Shown piece by piece: positions 11,901 through 25,400 of a stretch of DNA of 64,000 nt. This DNA comes from Lumbricus terrestris. Taxonomy: Eukaryota > Annelida > Clitellata > Crassiclitellata > Lumbricidae. Numbering within the stretch: position 1 is the stretch's first letter; every line of letters begins with the position of its first letter. Made by a program: the position numbers and the translations under genes. Under the pieces are notes generated by a model. It had not been told where the DNA came from. It worked only from the letters and a program-made list of their open reading frames with translations, and did no database searches. The stretch spans positions 60,874,020-60,938,019 of the forward strand of contig OX457038.1 in assembly GCA_949752735.1 (NCBI GenBank), given 5' to 3'.

Positions 11901-12911
11901 CCTCAAATCTCCTCTGCCTTAACCCCTCCAAGACAGAATTCATACTAATTGGCCTCAGAGAACAACTCAAGAAAATTCCTGATCCCTCTATTTCCTTCAA
12001 CAATGACTCTTCTTCCAACCACACTTTCTCCGCAAATTCTCCTGTCCGAAACCTCGGTGTAATCTTTGACCAGCATCTCAACTTCTCCGACCACATAACC
12101 CAACTTTCCCGCACTTGTTTCATGCACATACGAGATCTCCGCAGAATCCGACCTATGCTCGACTTTAAAACTGCATCCACAATAGCCACATCCATAGTTC
12201 ATGCGAAACTTGATTACTGCAACTCTCTCTTCCTAAACATTGATATAACCCAAATTAATCGCCTCCAAGCTATCCAGAATGCCCTTGCTCGTGCAGTGAC
12301 GAAAACCCCCAAACGTCACCACATCACTCCTGTTCTGAAATCACTTCACTGGCTCAAAATACCTGAACGCATCGAATACAAAGTCCTCTCACTCACTTAC
12401 AATACACTTCAATCATCCCAGCCGTTCTACCTTCGTCAGTTGTTCACCATCCAGCCACCTCGTTCAACACGCTCCTCATCCTCCATTACCCTGCTTCGCC
12501 CTTCCATCACTTCATCACTGAAATTCGCAAACCGCTCCATAGCCATTGCCGTTCCACCTCTCTGGAACAAACTTCCGCCAGCACTTCGGCAAACTTCCGA
12601 CCCATCATACGAACTCACCAAAACTCCACCTCTCGCTATCTCCCCACAGGTCTTTCACTCAAAACTGAAAACATTGCTCTTTCAAAAATCCTATCCTGAT
12701 TCTTCCTCTTCTACTCACATCCCCCGTCACTTCAACTCTAAACATCACCCACCTTAGCTGTCCATCTATCTGCCTGCCTGACTCTCTGGACTTGACCCGC
12801 TGCCTACCGATTTTGTTTTGATTGAGCGCCTGTGAATAAGCTGGTTCCCGCGACTTGGCTTTTGTGGGCGCTGTAGAAGTCCCGAGATTACGATTACGAT
12901 TACGATTATAC
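8937..12911 (+). mobile_element. L2/CR1-type non-LTR retrotransposon, near full length
   Basis: One long coding region (9184-12757) with an AP-type endonuclease and reverse transcriptase, a short 3'UTR containing GACTTGGCTTTTGTGGGCGC, and a (GATTAC)n tail at about 12886-12908. This microsatellite-like tail instead of poly(A) is usual for L2/CR1-group LINEs. The 5' boundary is a guess (no target duplication found). A 3'-truncated relative lies at 59788-60625 on the minus strand. Confidence 0.88.
9184..12757 (+). pseudogene. LINE endonuclease/reverse transcriptase, one frameshift
   Basis: The protein copies the element by target-primed reverse transcription. The first segment (9184 to about 10745) contains a hydrophobic stretch ending in the 2A-like motif GDIHVNPGP (9445-9471, residues 88-96), a proline-rich low-complexity block (about 9555-9715), then an endonuclease with SLNMRSL, LTETWF, GDFNIHVDD and SDHYPI. 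The second segment, one base out of frame, carries RT blocks NYRPVSNLSFISKLTERV, DVSAAFDTIDHN, GVPQGSVLGPLLF and the catalytic YADD (11798-11809), and a C-terminal HWLKIPERIEYK region. The frame change near 10,720-10,745 is the only visible break, so the copy looks fairly young but is probably inactive. Confidence 0.88.
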
Positions 12912-13703
12912 ATTAGCATAGCCTTAAGCCATTGAAATATGAACGATCCCCGGTCTGCCTTGGCAATTGGCAAAACACAGGTCTCTCTGGTCGGCGAAGC
13001 GCAACGCTATTCGTTGAAGCGTGATAATATTTTTACGAGCTGATGGCTTCTAACAATACATTGTCAGGAGTAGGTAGACCGTGTGTTAGTCATCTCAGGT
13101 GTGGACCTAGGCTACGAATAGTTTTAACGGACGAAATGATCAACAATTTGGATCATATTTACTGAATTTCACTGATTTCGGATTGTAATTTGCTGCTGCG
13201 GTCTTTCAGGTAGGCCTAACGTTACGTGGACCGTGAAAATTTTAAAATATTTTGAAGATATTCCATGATCTGTCCATCTGGGAGAATTTGTGCCGTCATT
13301 TGGAGATTTTATCTGCTGCCGCCGTTCATTATAGGCCTAATTAAACTGGGTAAAATAAACTGTTTAAACTGGCTATTATTAGATTTCGTCGTGATTATCG
13401 GATTATTATTGCATTGTTCATTATTACTGTTGTTACTATTAAGTCTATGTTATCATCACAATCGTCTACATCAGTACATCGTCGTCGTCGTCGTCATCAT
13501 CATCATCATCGTTACAAGTACTAAGCTACCTGGCTAAGTTGGTTGTCCATTTTGTAATAACGAAGGCTTCTGCGAATGTGTTTTGTGGGGTTGGGAAACT
13601 GTTCATTGTTTACATTATCATGTCATCATCTACAACAACAAAAACATTTTTGTCTTCATCATCATCGGTTATCAAGCTTCTGAATGTTTAGGCGAAAAAA
13701 TTT
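12912..13703. other. intergenic DNA upstream of the tRNA gene
   Basis: Contains two TAGGCCTA octamers (about 13212 and 13333), a GTC/ATC trinucleotide run at about 13472-13512 and short leucine/isoleucine-rich open frames made by that low complexity. No gene recognised. Confidence 0.5.
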
Positions 13704-13775
13704 CTCCCTGGCGGGGAATCGAACCCCGGCCGCGGCGGTGAGAGCGCCGAATCCTAACCACTAGACTACCAGGGA
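13704..13775 (-). tRNA. tRNA-Glu (anticodon CTC)
   Basis: Reading the minus strand, a 72-nt cloverleaf starts TCCCTGGTAGTCTAGTGGTT and closes with CCAGGGA plus discriminator G. Acceptor stem TCCCTGG/CCAGGGA pairs fully. The anticodon stem CGGCG/CGCCG holds loop CTCTCAC with anticodon CTC at 13742-13740. The T arm GGGGTTCGATTCCCC contains a perfect B box. A pol III terminator of six T's lies just downstream (plus positions 13695-13700). It agrees closely with animal tRNA-Glu-CTC, and no intron is present. This is a real tRNA rather than a SINE head. Confidence 0.95.
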
Positions 13776-15453
13776 TTATGGTGTAAGACTGGTTGCACAT
13801 CAACAATAAATAGCACAGTTTAGTCATGAATTTTAGCAACGATTCACCCTTTTGTTTATCTTTCATGTATTATTAAGTGATTTGTTTTCCAAATATTCAC
13901 TGTATGCATAATGTATGGACTGGTAAACGGATGTTTAAAAACACATGTTTTGTGATTCTGACTCAGTGCTTGTATTGGAGCACTTGGTTGGTTTCTTGTG
14001 TGTTGGACCATGATTGTGTTTCTCCACCTTTTTCGATCCTTTGGGCAGTCTGTTGTCTGGCCTCACATACATGTATTACAATGCATGTCTCTGGATATTT
14101 ATATAGCGCATAGTGGAGACTCTCAAATGTACAAAGAAAAATGAGTGTGCATATGACATAGCATTTCCTCTGCTTCTGATCATTACACTGGCTGTCATGA
14201 TGTTTAACATCTGAATTAGGTGAGAACCCAGGGCTCAAAGTGTGGCTGGACGGTCATGGACAGCGTCCATGCGTGTACTTATTTTAAAATCTGATCGCCA
14301 TCCTGCCACTTATTTTCCAGCACAGTCTGGAAACGTAGGAGCATCCTGGTACTTCTTTTGGAAAGGAAGGGGGCGTCCAGGCGCTTATTTTCCCACACTT
14401 TAAACACTGTGAGAACCACAGTATAAATAACATTATTTATTAACTGTGTGAGAACTTTTGATTTACTTGATAAAAACTGCATAGTTGCCCAAGTAATCAC
14501 AGTGTGACATTGATGTGTTGCTCCAGCAATGCGAATGAGCTTTTATGGGCACTATAGAAGTTTCGAGTTTGACAATTTCATCTGCATTGCAATCACTTGA
14601 CAAGCCATTCAAAAAGAGGGCACATCTTTTCATACTCCAGTTTGCATTTACACTCCTAGTTCGACTTCAAGCTTCTCTCTGACCTAACGTATTTCAACGG
14701 GACTAGGTCCACTTGATCCAAAGAAGAATGGTTTTTGAATATGATTACATGGTTTCATTTTGAATGACTGTTGCTTGAAGCTATGTTTTGACTAAAGAAG
14801 TCAGACGATAGATAATCTTGCAGCAATTCCAGTGGCAGCCACCCATCCTTGGAACCCAGTGACACTCAGTGTTTATTTTCTTCAGCAGTGCATGCCAGTG
14901 TCATATCCACATCACCAAGCTGCCACCAATACTTAAGATACTTTGTGGACGTTATGCAGATGAAGATGAATTCCATGTAGGCCCTATCAGTAATTTATTC
15001 CAAACGACATCTTGCCCAAGGACAGAATTATTCACACTTGTACGAATGTGTTTGTCTTGTGTGTGTGGATGTGTGTGTGTGTTTCTGTTTGCCTGTCTGT
15101 GAACTGCTCACCAGGGAGTGCAAGTTGCAAGCACACTGGTCCTTCATTGTAATATCTGTAGTATGATATGAATTCTATTACAACAACAGCCTTACATACG
15201 CAATGTTAGCGGCATTATAGAAGTCTACAGATTAGTAGTATAGTAGTATAGATTAGATTAGTCAGTGTTAGTACGGCCAGAACTTTCAAGCTTTCCTTTC
15301 TTTACGGACTATGTGACTTTGCAATGATTTCAATGAAGCGCTATTTTCCAACAAACTCTGCTATTGGTTATATTTTTAAAATTTAATTCATTGTTATTTT
15401 ATGTTGTAATCACTTTTGTTCTTAGTTTATTTCTTGTCTTTTTCGGTTTTTAG
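13776..15453. other. region upstream of the cadherin coding start
   Basis: No coding exon recognised. It holds the MITE at 14229-14409, a piece resembling the LINE 3' end near 14537-14565 (GGGCACTATAGAAGTTTCGAG) and another near 15207-15265 with (GATTA/GTATA)n tail. A pyrimidine-rich acceptor (TTTTAG at 15448-15453) precedes the first coding exon, so a 5'UTR exon probably lies upstream. Confidence 0.45.
14229..14409. mobile_element. hAT-type MITE with perfect 8-bp TSD
   Basis: 181 bp, ends CAGGGCTCAAAGTGTGG...CCACACTTTAAACACTG, flanked by TGAGAACC at 14221-14228 and 14410-14417. Non-coding. Confidence 0.85.
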
Positions 15454-15474
15454 AAAGTCTGGAACTGTAGCAGA

Positions 15475-16434
15475 ATGTTCAGACTTCTCGCTCTCACGTT
15501 CTTCCATTTAGGTCTGTCTGATATTTTGAATAACATATTAAACATAAATGAGTGTTTCAAAGTGATATGTATATTATGTACTCTTTAAAAAGAAGTACTT
15601 TACATAAATAGAATAAGTTAATAATATTGAAATTTTCATACATCACCTGATAAAGCTTGCCCAAACATGAAACTGGAGATGTGCCCCATCATGCCTTCCC
15701 CCAAAAGAGAAGTGACAGAATCTGCAATTGTACCAATGTTGGTTATTTAAATTCTAGGCGGACTTTCCCCTATTTTTACTCAAAGACTTGGTTAATTGTT
15801 TATTGCAACTTGGATCTGTGTATGCAAAATTTATGATTTTATATAATACTGTCAGGCGTAGTGAAGTTATACAGCAGTTAGCCCAGATATACGAGGTTCC
15901 AGAATGTGCCAAAAATCCATGAAAAATTTGGCAAGATGTGCGGACAATCCTTGAAATGCCAAGATGTGTCGACAATCCATGAAATGTCAAAGATGTGCCA
16001 ACAATCCATGAAATGTCAAGATGTGCTGACAATCTGTGAAATGTCAAGATGTGCCAAAATCCATGAAATGCCAAGATGTGCTGACATTGCATAAAATACC
16101 AGGTCATCAGTTGCAAATTCTGACCTGGTATCCATTAAGAATTTGTCACTTTTCCATCAATGCTAGTTGTTAGGTTAGAACTGATTTCCCAATGTTGAAT
16201 TTCAGTAGTCTTGCTTGTGTTTTGACTTTGAAGGAGTTTCTGTAGAACTGTGTAAACACTAAACAAGTGTGTCTCTCTACCTCTGAACTTTTTTCTTGCG
16301 TTAAGTAATTAATAAAAGCAATTGATTAATTGCGAATCTTGTATTAACTTGTTTAAATCATGGATGCAATATTTGTTGATTCTTCTGGATTTTTTCAGTT
16401 ACCATTTCAAGAGCGCAAGTTGTTTTGCCTCCAG
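15475..16434 (+). CDS. cadherin exons 1-2: start codon and signal peptide
   Basis: Exon 1 (15475-15511) starts ATG and encodes MFRLLALTFFHL; exon 2 (16399-16434) adds VTISRAQVVLPP. The phase-1 junction rebuilds a normal signal peptide with likely cleavage after ISRA. Joining exon 3 gives PPVGPVFQ, the opening of EC1. The match of phases across three tiny exons supports the model; no alternative upstream start was seen. Confidence 0.8.
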
Positions 16435-19400
16435 GTGACCTTCTTTACTTCTGTTTTTTTTCTATTTTGATCAGTATTTCATTGTTTATGTTGCATTAGG
16501 ATTCATTTTGCTACACTAGAACAGATTTTTCTTGTATTAGAATAGATTTCCTTGTATTAGAATAGATTTTTGCATTAGAATAGATTTCCTTACAGTAGAA
16601 CAGATTTCTCTTGCATTAGAATAGTTTTTCTTGCATTAAAATATATTTTGTTGCATTAGTACCAGTAGCCTAAATGTTTTGTTGCAACAGAATATATATT
16701 ATACTTTATAAATGGTCATATACAATTCAATTGTTGCATTACAATGCGTTTTTTGTTTCGGAATCCATTTTGTTGCATTGGAGGACATTTGTTGTTGACA
16801 TTTTGGGGGTGACATGTAGGATCTGTATCCAACAGTTACTGGTTTGAACCTTCTGAGTGTAATAACCCTGGAAACACTTCACACATCTCATTAAAGACTT
16901 ACTTATTTGTAAAAATACAAATAGAATAGATATGAAAGATTTAGAACAAAAACATAACTAAAAATGCAGAATATCACATGCATATCCTTTGTCTGTGACG
17001 ACTTCCCAGCAGATAAAAAGTCGAATTCCTGAATGAACACGATTTTTTTTGGCATTGCTTGAAATCAGGATTTATTGTTGAACGTAATCTAATGTAAGAT
17101 GTAATGTGATCTATAGATAATAATTATTCATTTAGCGCATATTACAGCATATAGTTGGTACCAGGAAAAATTAGTAGTTGAATAGTAGGTGTGTATGTGC
17201 TGTTTGGCTTCACCATTAAGTTGTGTTTTGTGACATTTTGGGTTATGTTACATGTAAATTTATTTATTGTTGAACGTAATCTAATGGAAAATTTAATGTT
17301 ATGAGTTATGTAAACATTTCTCTGTCGATTCTTTCAGTCGGACCTGTGTTTCAGCCCAACAACTACACAGTATATGCATCAGAAGTAAGTGGCACAAAAA
17401 AACCAGTTGACTGCATACTGCATAGATGTTTAAAACAACAAAAACGGAATAGAACACGGAGTAAAAGATTTTTTATCCCAAGATACAAAACAAAATAAAA
17501 CGAGAAAAAACAGAAACTGCAGTTGACTGGTCAATAGACTTTGAAATAGTAACAGTTTATGTTAACTGAGGAAAAAATTATTTCTGTAGACTACTAACTC
17601 TAAAAGAAAACAGCAACTGATATCATGTCTTATTGTTAACAGCGGCATTTAGTACTTTTCAAACTACTCAGTTGCATGAAGTTTGGTTTTTCACCCAGCC
17701 ATGCCTCACCCCGCTCCCACTCCACCTTTCTCACCCCACCATCCCCATCACATCCCCAATCTTGACCTATTCCCCCTCCTGTACCTACATGCCGCCCCAC
17801 ACAACCCCCAACCCTGGCCCAACGCACCTTCCCACCCACCCCACAGCCCCCAGCCTTGTCCCCTCCTCACCCCGCCCAACCCCACTTCTCCCCACCCACC
17901 TAGCCCCCACCTCGGCCTCACCTAATCCCAAACAGCCCCTCTGAGGTTGGTTCGCCCCATTCCTCCGCATCTCTCCACCAACCCCTGCGGGGCGAGGTGT
18001 GTGCTGGGTGAGGCAAAGTGGTCCTGGTGGCACTATGTCTAGTTGTAAGGTTTCTTTGCGTTCAGACTCTAATTACTTTTATTATTATTGTGAATCCGCT
18101 GCAGGGTTCCTGCACTGAATAGTTCACATTGCAAGAGGCGCTTTAGGAACGTCCAGATACGATATTAATTATTATTATTGTCATTATTTTCATGATCATC
18201 CCTTGATATTATCATTTAGTGAATCCGCTTGAATTGCGTGCTTGCATGTTTCTGAAATGGAAATACTCTTATTAGCGTATAGGCTAGCCTTTATTGACGT
18301 CAAATTTGGCCATGTGACGTCAAGGAATGACATTGAAAAAATGATGTCAGGTTAAGGGCAACACGATAATTGTACAATAGTGAAATGGCCGTCTTAATTT
18401 GCAGCGTTAACTACCACATCGAAATTTAAAATGTCTGTATCTCGGGATTTAAGAAGAATTGTGAGCTGAAAATCGCTCTACTGGGTGGTACTGTCTATAT
18501 GCAAGGTTTCAGATCAATAGCTGAGAAACTGTGGGCGTGCATTCTGGACAAACATACATACATACATATGCTCTCCTTCATAGATACAGATTTGCCTTAT
18601 CAAACCTTGCCAGCTTCTGCTTGACAGAGTATTTTGCTCTAAGGAGTTTTTGACAATTTTTAAGTGACAACTGCTGCTCCGACTTCACTTCTGCTTCCTA
18701 GCCAACTTTAGTGTTATGAGTATTCTGACTATGCGCGCTCATATGCTGGGACTGAGAAAATGAAGTCGCGTGCACTGTGGTTAACTTGTCCTTAGTAGCA
18801 AGTTTTCTTTCGTTGACAGGATCTTTCAACCAATGGAATCGTCCTCGACAACTTGGTGGTGACGAATGCAAATCCAACGTCTCAGCTGATCACCGTGACG
18901 TGTTCCGTGAAGTATGACCCTGACTCGGTGCGTGAGTTGTGGTGTTAAAGTGTTTATTGTAGTTACGCATTATATATTGTGCCAATACCTAATGATCCAG
19001 CACAAATGAGCAATTGTTAGGATAATTGGTAATTAGATAATTAATTGGATAATTAATTAGTAATTGTTAGTTAAGGACTTACTTGAGGTCCTTGCATGGT
19101 TATCATCTGAGGGAAGTCTTTGGCCTTACTTTTTGTATTACAAGGTGAGTGCTCTGAACAATGGGGTCCGTGTCCACAGGTGTTGTGTATTAATCTATTG
19201 TCTTTAACAAATGTGTTGTATTGTGATTTTGCATGTGACTCTGTTGTTTTGGCTTGTCACCTCGAGGAAATAATGGATAGTGTTGGTGCGTTGTGTTAAC
19301 TTTTTGTTTTGTTTTAACATGTTGCCTTTGCTGAACTGTTAATGTCTTGTCTCTAAGAATGTGTAAACATTTTACATTGCGTTGACTCAACGCAACATGC

Positions 19401-22400
19401 ATTATGTTAAATTGTTGGCCGGTGTTTGATTCATTGTTTCTTTGAACGTGCTAACATGTTGCCTTATGTTATTCGGTTCTTGTTGTTGTGTGTTGGTTGA
19501 CAGACTGCCTGCAGTTTCTTTCAACTCGTGAGCAGAATTAACACGGCAGAGAAATGGAACGGATCCATTCAGCTGGCAAAGCCGCTCAATTGGCTCCAGA
19601 AATCCGTTTATTATCTGACCTTCGAAGCTTCAGTCAGTCTTCTTATAACATCTTCTAAAGCCGCTGATTAGTTAGCTTACTTATTTTTATGCTTCATCAC
19701 AAGCATTTGCTTCACTGCTCGCTTGTGGTTACTAGCTTGCTCGGTCACTTATAATTGCTCACTTTCTAACTTATTCACTCACTTGCTAACTCATTCACTT
19801 GCTCGCTTGCTCATTCATTTGTTCAATTATAGTCTCTCGCTCATTCTTTCTTGGTTGCTCACTCACAAAATTTTACTTCAGCTTGATAGGCTGCTTTGTC
19901 CTCTCTTTATTTGACAATGTGCTTTCTGTTACTGAAAGAGTTGACAGGTTTAATGCAAGACACCTGCGTTTTGACTCTTCGGAAGTTCAGTTCTTCAGGT
20001 TCAGTTCTAAACAGTTTCATATTAATATTTAAATCACAGATACATTTAATTATATATACATGCTTGCTTGCTTGCATTTCATGTATTGTATCCAGTAGGT
20101 GATATATGTCAGAATCTCTGACATGTTCTGCAGTTCATGGCAGCCAGCTTGTCCTCTTTGCACATACTTTTACCATGTAATTTTCAGCTTTCTGTCGTAA
20201 GCCCAACAATTTTAACAGCCTTCCTTCCAATTGAACTTCATTTGCTCTAAAGGACATAATTCCAAACCTTGTACTCATCTTGGGAAACCGATCTTTTCAG
20301 CCACAGCAGAGCTAGGAGTGTGTCTGACTAGGTGTCATTAAGGGGCGCTATTTCAAATATATATTGATTGCTTGATTGAATAATTGTGGCTGTGGTTCTT
20401 TATGTAGGATGGTGTCAACAGAACCCAGCAGAATGTTACTGTCAATGTTCTAAACGCACAGACGAGACCTCCTAATTTCGTGGGCGCCATCAACGCCAAT
20501 ACTCCCGAGTTGTCAGGTGCTGTAAGTATTGCAGCTGACCATTCTACACTGATTTGTGTAATGCAATGATTTGATTGTATGTATGTATGTGTTTATATAG
20601 CTACTTATATGGATCCTTTTGAGCAATTGCAACTCGCTAGAACATTCCAGATTTAAAATGGTGCGATATGATGAGAGTTGAAAATTTTATTGGAGCTGTC
20701 TCTCTTGAAAAGCTAAAAATCTTTAGAATGAAATTGTTCCGCTTTGTTTTAATTTTCTTGGCTGTTGCTGTTTACTGCATGCATATTAATTAGTTCAAAA
20801 GATCATAAATATTACATTTGAAACCAGCCTTTGCCAATTATTCAGCTCCTCTCAAAAGCTGCCTCTGAATCCATTGAACTTACTATAGCCGTCTGCTCAT
20901 TTCTCTCGCAATTTCCTGGACTCTTGAGCTCCGCTTTGTTTATGTTGTCCAGAAGGTGGTGGATTGTGTTATTGTTTTTGTTTACTTTTATATCAAAACG
21001 AGGGTTTACGCCTGTCACGGCTCTAGTCATGTTGAAAGAGGCATTTATTGCTATGGCAATGTTTACCATTCCTTACCTGTGCTATTGCGTGCATAACAAT
21101 CAAGCCAGCAGATTGGGTTCTGTAAAATGACCAATTGACCATAGACAAGTTGTTTGCACACACTTTTCTCTCTGACTGGCAAGTCTGACGATGTACTAGA
21201 CTTGTATATTGGACCTTTACAAGCACTGAAGGGCACAAAATGATTTCATTGCATTCCACTGGGACTTAGTAGCTTTCCCTTTACCTTATTTGCCTGGTCA
21301 TAATATCAATTGCATTCTGCGTATGTTTTTAGTCGCCGAATCCAATCCACCAGTACAGTGCGGTGGATCCTGACGGTCCTCAACGGCCTATACGCTACCG
21401 ACTGAGCCAGAGTAAGTGTTCTTGAATGCAAAACAAACAAGTAACTGACCGATCAAGCGATTAATTGACCAGGGAAGTTATATTTTAGTTTATACAATTG
21501 AGTATGTTATAATATGAACTAAGCAAGCATCTTGCAATTTACCTAATTTGGCTAGTAATTGCTTAATTATTGTTGGCTCCGTTCATGCTAGCTCCATAAA
21601 GTTGATGTTTAATGCTGTGAATGCAAACATTTATGGTTACAACATGTACTCACTTAAGCACTAAGTGTGGTTTTACTGAGTACCACGAAATGTGATCGTG
21701 AACTATGAATTCCAGTTCTAGAGACAATAAATGTGGCTGTTCAGATTTTATGCTGATGCGTGATATTTGACATGTTTCAGATCCCGGGGACTACTTTCAG
21801 ATGGAGGATGTCACCGGACGTCTCTTCAACAAGCGACCTCTTCAGTTTAGTGATCCGTCATGGAGTTCCGGATACCTTAGGATTCAAGTGCAGGTTAGTT
21901 AGTCAGACTAATGCGTTTGAAGAAATTATAATCTGCTATTATGAATCTTAGAAGACTATTGGACTGTGGTCAGGTCAGGCCAGTTCGTATCAACATTTCT
22001 CTGTGTTGCAATGAGTTGTGCCCGATTTAGGTGAGTGGAGCGCTCCTCTAGTCAGGACTCTATTAAGGCTATTAATTCGGGCCAAGGTGCTGGCTGTGAT
22101 TACTCCCCAATGGCCCATCTGACAAGCCACCCAGTCCACCACACACATATTTAGAAGTTTGGGCTCCTGAAAACTGGGGCCTGGGCGCTGCAGCTCTCTC
22201 TATCACCGTCTATCTCTGTCAGTTTCTTTGTCTTGTCTTTGTCTGTTTCTTCCTATGTCATTCAATCAATCACATAAATTTATATAGCGCCCCTTCAAGA
22301 TCTCTGTCTGTATCACTATCTGTCTCAGAGATGGCAAGGAGTCGGCCCACATGGCCCGCTGATGATTTTTTTTCTTGCGGAGCCTGGCTAGTTGCCTTAA

Positions 22401-25400
22401 AAAACTGCACAATTTAGAAAAAATAATAAAATTCTTTACTTATTAGGCCTAATCAGTTTTATGTGGTGTTCATGACCGATTATAAAGATCAATATTACAG
22501 ATATTAAAGCCTCGGTTGACTGCTTGTATGCCAAAAAATGCACCATTTAAATTTTGTTTTGCAAATGAATTTTCACACATCCCTACCCCTATTTTGCGCA
22601 ATCACCTTTGGCACCCTGGCCCGATACTTTAAAATATTGTCACAGGCTCACCATTAAAAAGTCTTGACACCCAAGCTCCAAAGAGAGAGACTGAGAAAGA
22701 AAGTCTAGATCTATTGGTCAGTCAGGCAGACAGGAGGCGGCCGCAGTGACTTTGTATTTTGACTATTGACCTTGCTGGGAGTTCCGTTGAGGAGATGCTA
22801 TATAATTGCTGTGAATGCACAAACAAATGGATGAATATAATGTTTTTTTGTTTTTTTTGTTGTTGTTGTAGGCGAGCGAAGTATTGTCGAATGGTTCTCC
22901 TGATTTTAACAGTCCTGTATCTACGCGAACTGTCGATTCAACGATCACTCTTACTGAGGCCACGAACAGTCCGCCTGCAATTGGCCAGGCATCCTACATT
23001 GGTACCGTTCAAGAGCGAAGTCCAAGGGGAACAATTGTCCAGGGAATCAACCTGGTTGTCAATGATGCCAATAAGGCAAGGAGAGCACTTTGTTCTTTAC
23101 AGTGGTTTTAACTCAGATCACCAGAATCCATGGTCAAAACACAATCACTCGTCCCCATGTTTAGTCAGTAATATGGAGTAAGCTTATGTTTCAGGTAATC
23201 TGAGAATGTTCCTCCTAGAATTAATTACCTAGCCTGTTTGCCGTGAAATCCTCAACCTCTTTTTACCTCTTTTCTGAACTTCTCTTCAAATGCTTAAATT
23301 TCCTTCTGTTCGATTGTTCTATCATTGCGTTAGGTCTGTGCTGCCTTGGATAAATCGCTCCATCTTTTGAACTCTGGTGTGATATGTAACTGTACAATTG
23401 CAACTACAGGTGTAAAGGAAACGTTGGAACTAGAGATTAATATTTCATTATTCTGCTGCTGTAGAGTCCAGAAAATTCAACGTTTGAGTTGGTCCTCGAC
23501 AGATATGCCGACATCTTTAGGGTTGATCCAAATAATGCGACTCGCTACGTTCAGGCGAACATTGTGGTCCTCAACCCGGAATTGCTCAACTATGACCTTA
23601 TGACCCAAAGCTTAACGTTCAATGTGAGTCAAGATACTAAATTATTTCTTTTATAATAATAATCATCGTCATCATCAAATTATTAAATTCTTATTTCTAC
23701 TACCATCAGTGGTCCATCGCTACTAATGTCTTAGTACTACTACTGCTGCTACTACTGCCATACTATTCCTACCAATCCGTTGCTAAAGTGGTTTGGGTGA
23801 GATGTGGTAACACCGAATGGGTGAGCACTGAGCAGTGGGAATGCTGAAAAGAGTTTTTTTGGAACACTTGTGTCTCTAGGGTTCCACGCATGGTGAGCAG
23901 TTCGAATGCAAGCAAAGAGTTTGAGAGCAGTGAGAACACCGTTCCCACTCGCTTTGAACCCTGCAGCTTCTACAACTAAGACTTGTAGTTTATAAGTTAC
24001 GTTTCAAGGAACTTTAAGTTGTCATTTTGACAGATTTTTCATTTTATGTGATTGTGTAATTCTGGCAATTTGTACGATTTTCATTAAATATTTTGAATTT
24101 TGTTGTTGTGATTTTATCATTGCATATATGATTATCTTATTCTGTATGGTTTTAATTGCGTACTTTTATTGTTTTGGTTGATTTTATCATTTTGGATCAT
24201 TTTGTCATTTTGGATGATTTTGTCATTTTGGATCGTTTTGTCATTTTGGATGATTTTGTCATTTTGGATGATTTTATCATTTTTTGTGATATTGTCGTTT
24301 TGTGTGATTTTGTCGTTTTGTGTGATTTTGTCTTTTTGTGTGATTTTGTCATTTTTCATGCTCTCTTTGATGTAGGTAATTGCTCGTGAGACTGTGAGCG
24401 CTGCTCGGCTGAGCAGTTCAGCGAGCGTGACGGTGAATCTGATTCCAATGAACAACTATCCGCCAGTCTTCACGCAGCAAGTCTATTCTGTCCCAATCCA
24501 TGAAACGATTGCGCCTGGAAGTTCGGTCGTGCAAGTCCAGGTGAGAACAAGTTTTGTCACGAGAGTCTTCTCACTTATGTGTAGGATATCCGCTGTTTCT
24601 ATGGCTACAAGGGCGTGACCTGGAAACAATATAAGGATTTCCATTGCACATGGTTGCAACGCACGGAGGAGTTCAAAGGTTTATGGTTCTCAATATAAAA
24701 AAATCAGCAAGTATTTTTATTTGTGGTGTTTGAACCTGTGAATCCGCGAATGCACCTACGCATGGTTTCATATAATTCTGTGACCTATAATTCTGTCATG
24801 TGACACTTTGAGGGGAGGGGCAGTGGCGCATTGGATGACACACTGATAGGAGATCAGCGGATTCAAGTTCGATTTCCGAAGCCCCTGTAGGATGGACATG
24901 CTTTGCACGCAGCTATTAGGAACCTTGTATTGCGGGCCTTCTGTTCTGCTAGTAGTAAAGATTTGCCATTTGTGTTCTTGTGAATTGTTTCAATTGCATA
25001 ACTGTACACTGTTACCTGCTGCGGTCTGTCAATCGGATTGTTCAATAAAAGAAATTATTATTGTATTTACTAACCAGCCTCTCTATTTCTCCACTGTCTG
25101 TGTTTTGTCTCGTCTTGTCTTGTCTTTGCTTTCGTCTCCTCCTTTTCTCTGGTCACTCTGTCTTCTATTCCTCTTACTTACTTTTCCAGGCTGCCCCTTG
25201 CCTCCCCTTCCTATCCTTTCTTCTGCTCCGCTCCCTCAGCTTCCAACTCATGAACCGAATTTTACTAATTGTCTTAATTAGGATCACTATAATTAATGAT
25301 AATAATAATTAATAATAATTAATAATAATGAGTAATAATTAGTAATAATTAGTAATCATGGCTTCTTTGCAGTGCCATTTAACCATTTTTAGTATGCCTT

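Noticed and set aside
13265..13537. 90-residue hydrophobic open frame
   Set aside because: Built from TTA/GTC/ATC low-complexity runs; no splice or homology support.
15901..16087. CRISPR-like regular repeats
   Set aside because: Units are contiguous and imperfect with no unique spacers, in an animal intron; it is a minisatellite. The arrays at 24174, 35111, 36139 and 49949 were rejected for the same reason.
17633..18033. Proline-rich plus and glycine-rich minus open frames
   Set aside because: Composition effect of a C-rich tract; no consistent splice context.
24132..24455. Minus-strand frame with NDKITQ-like repeats
   Set aside because: Translation of an 18-bp minisatellite overlapping a real plus-strand exon.
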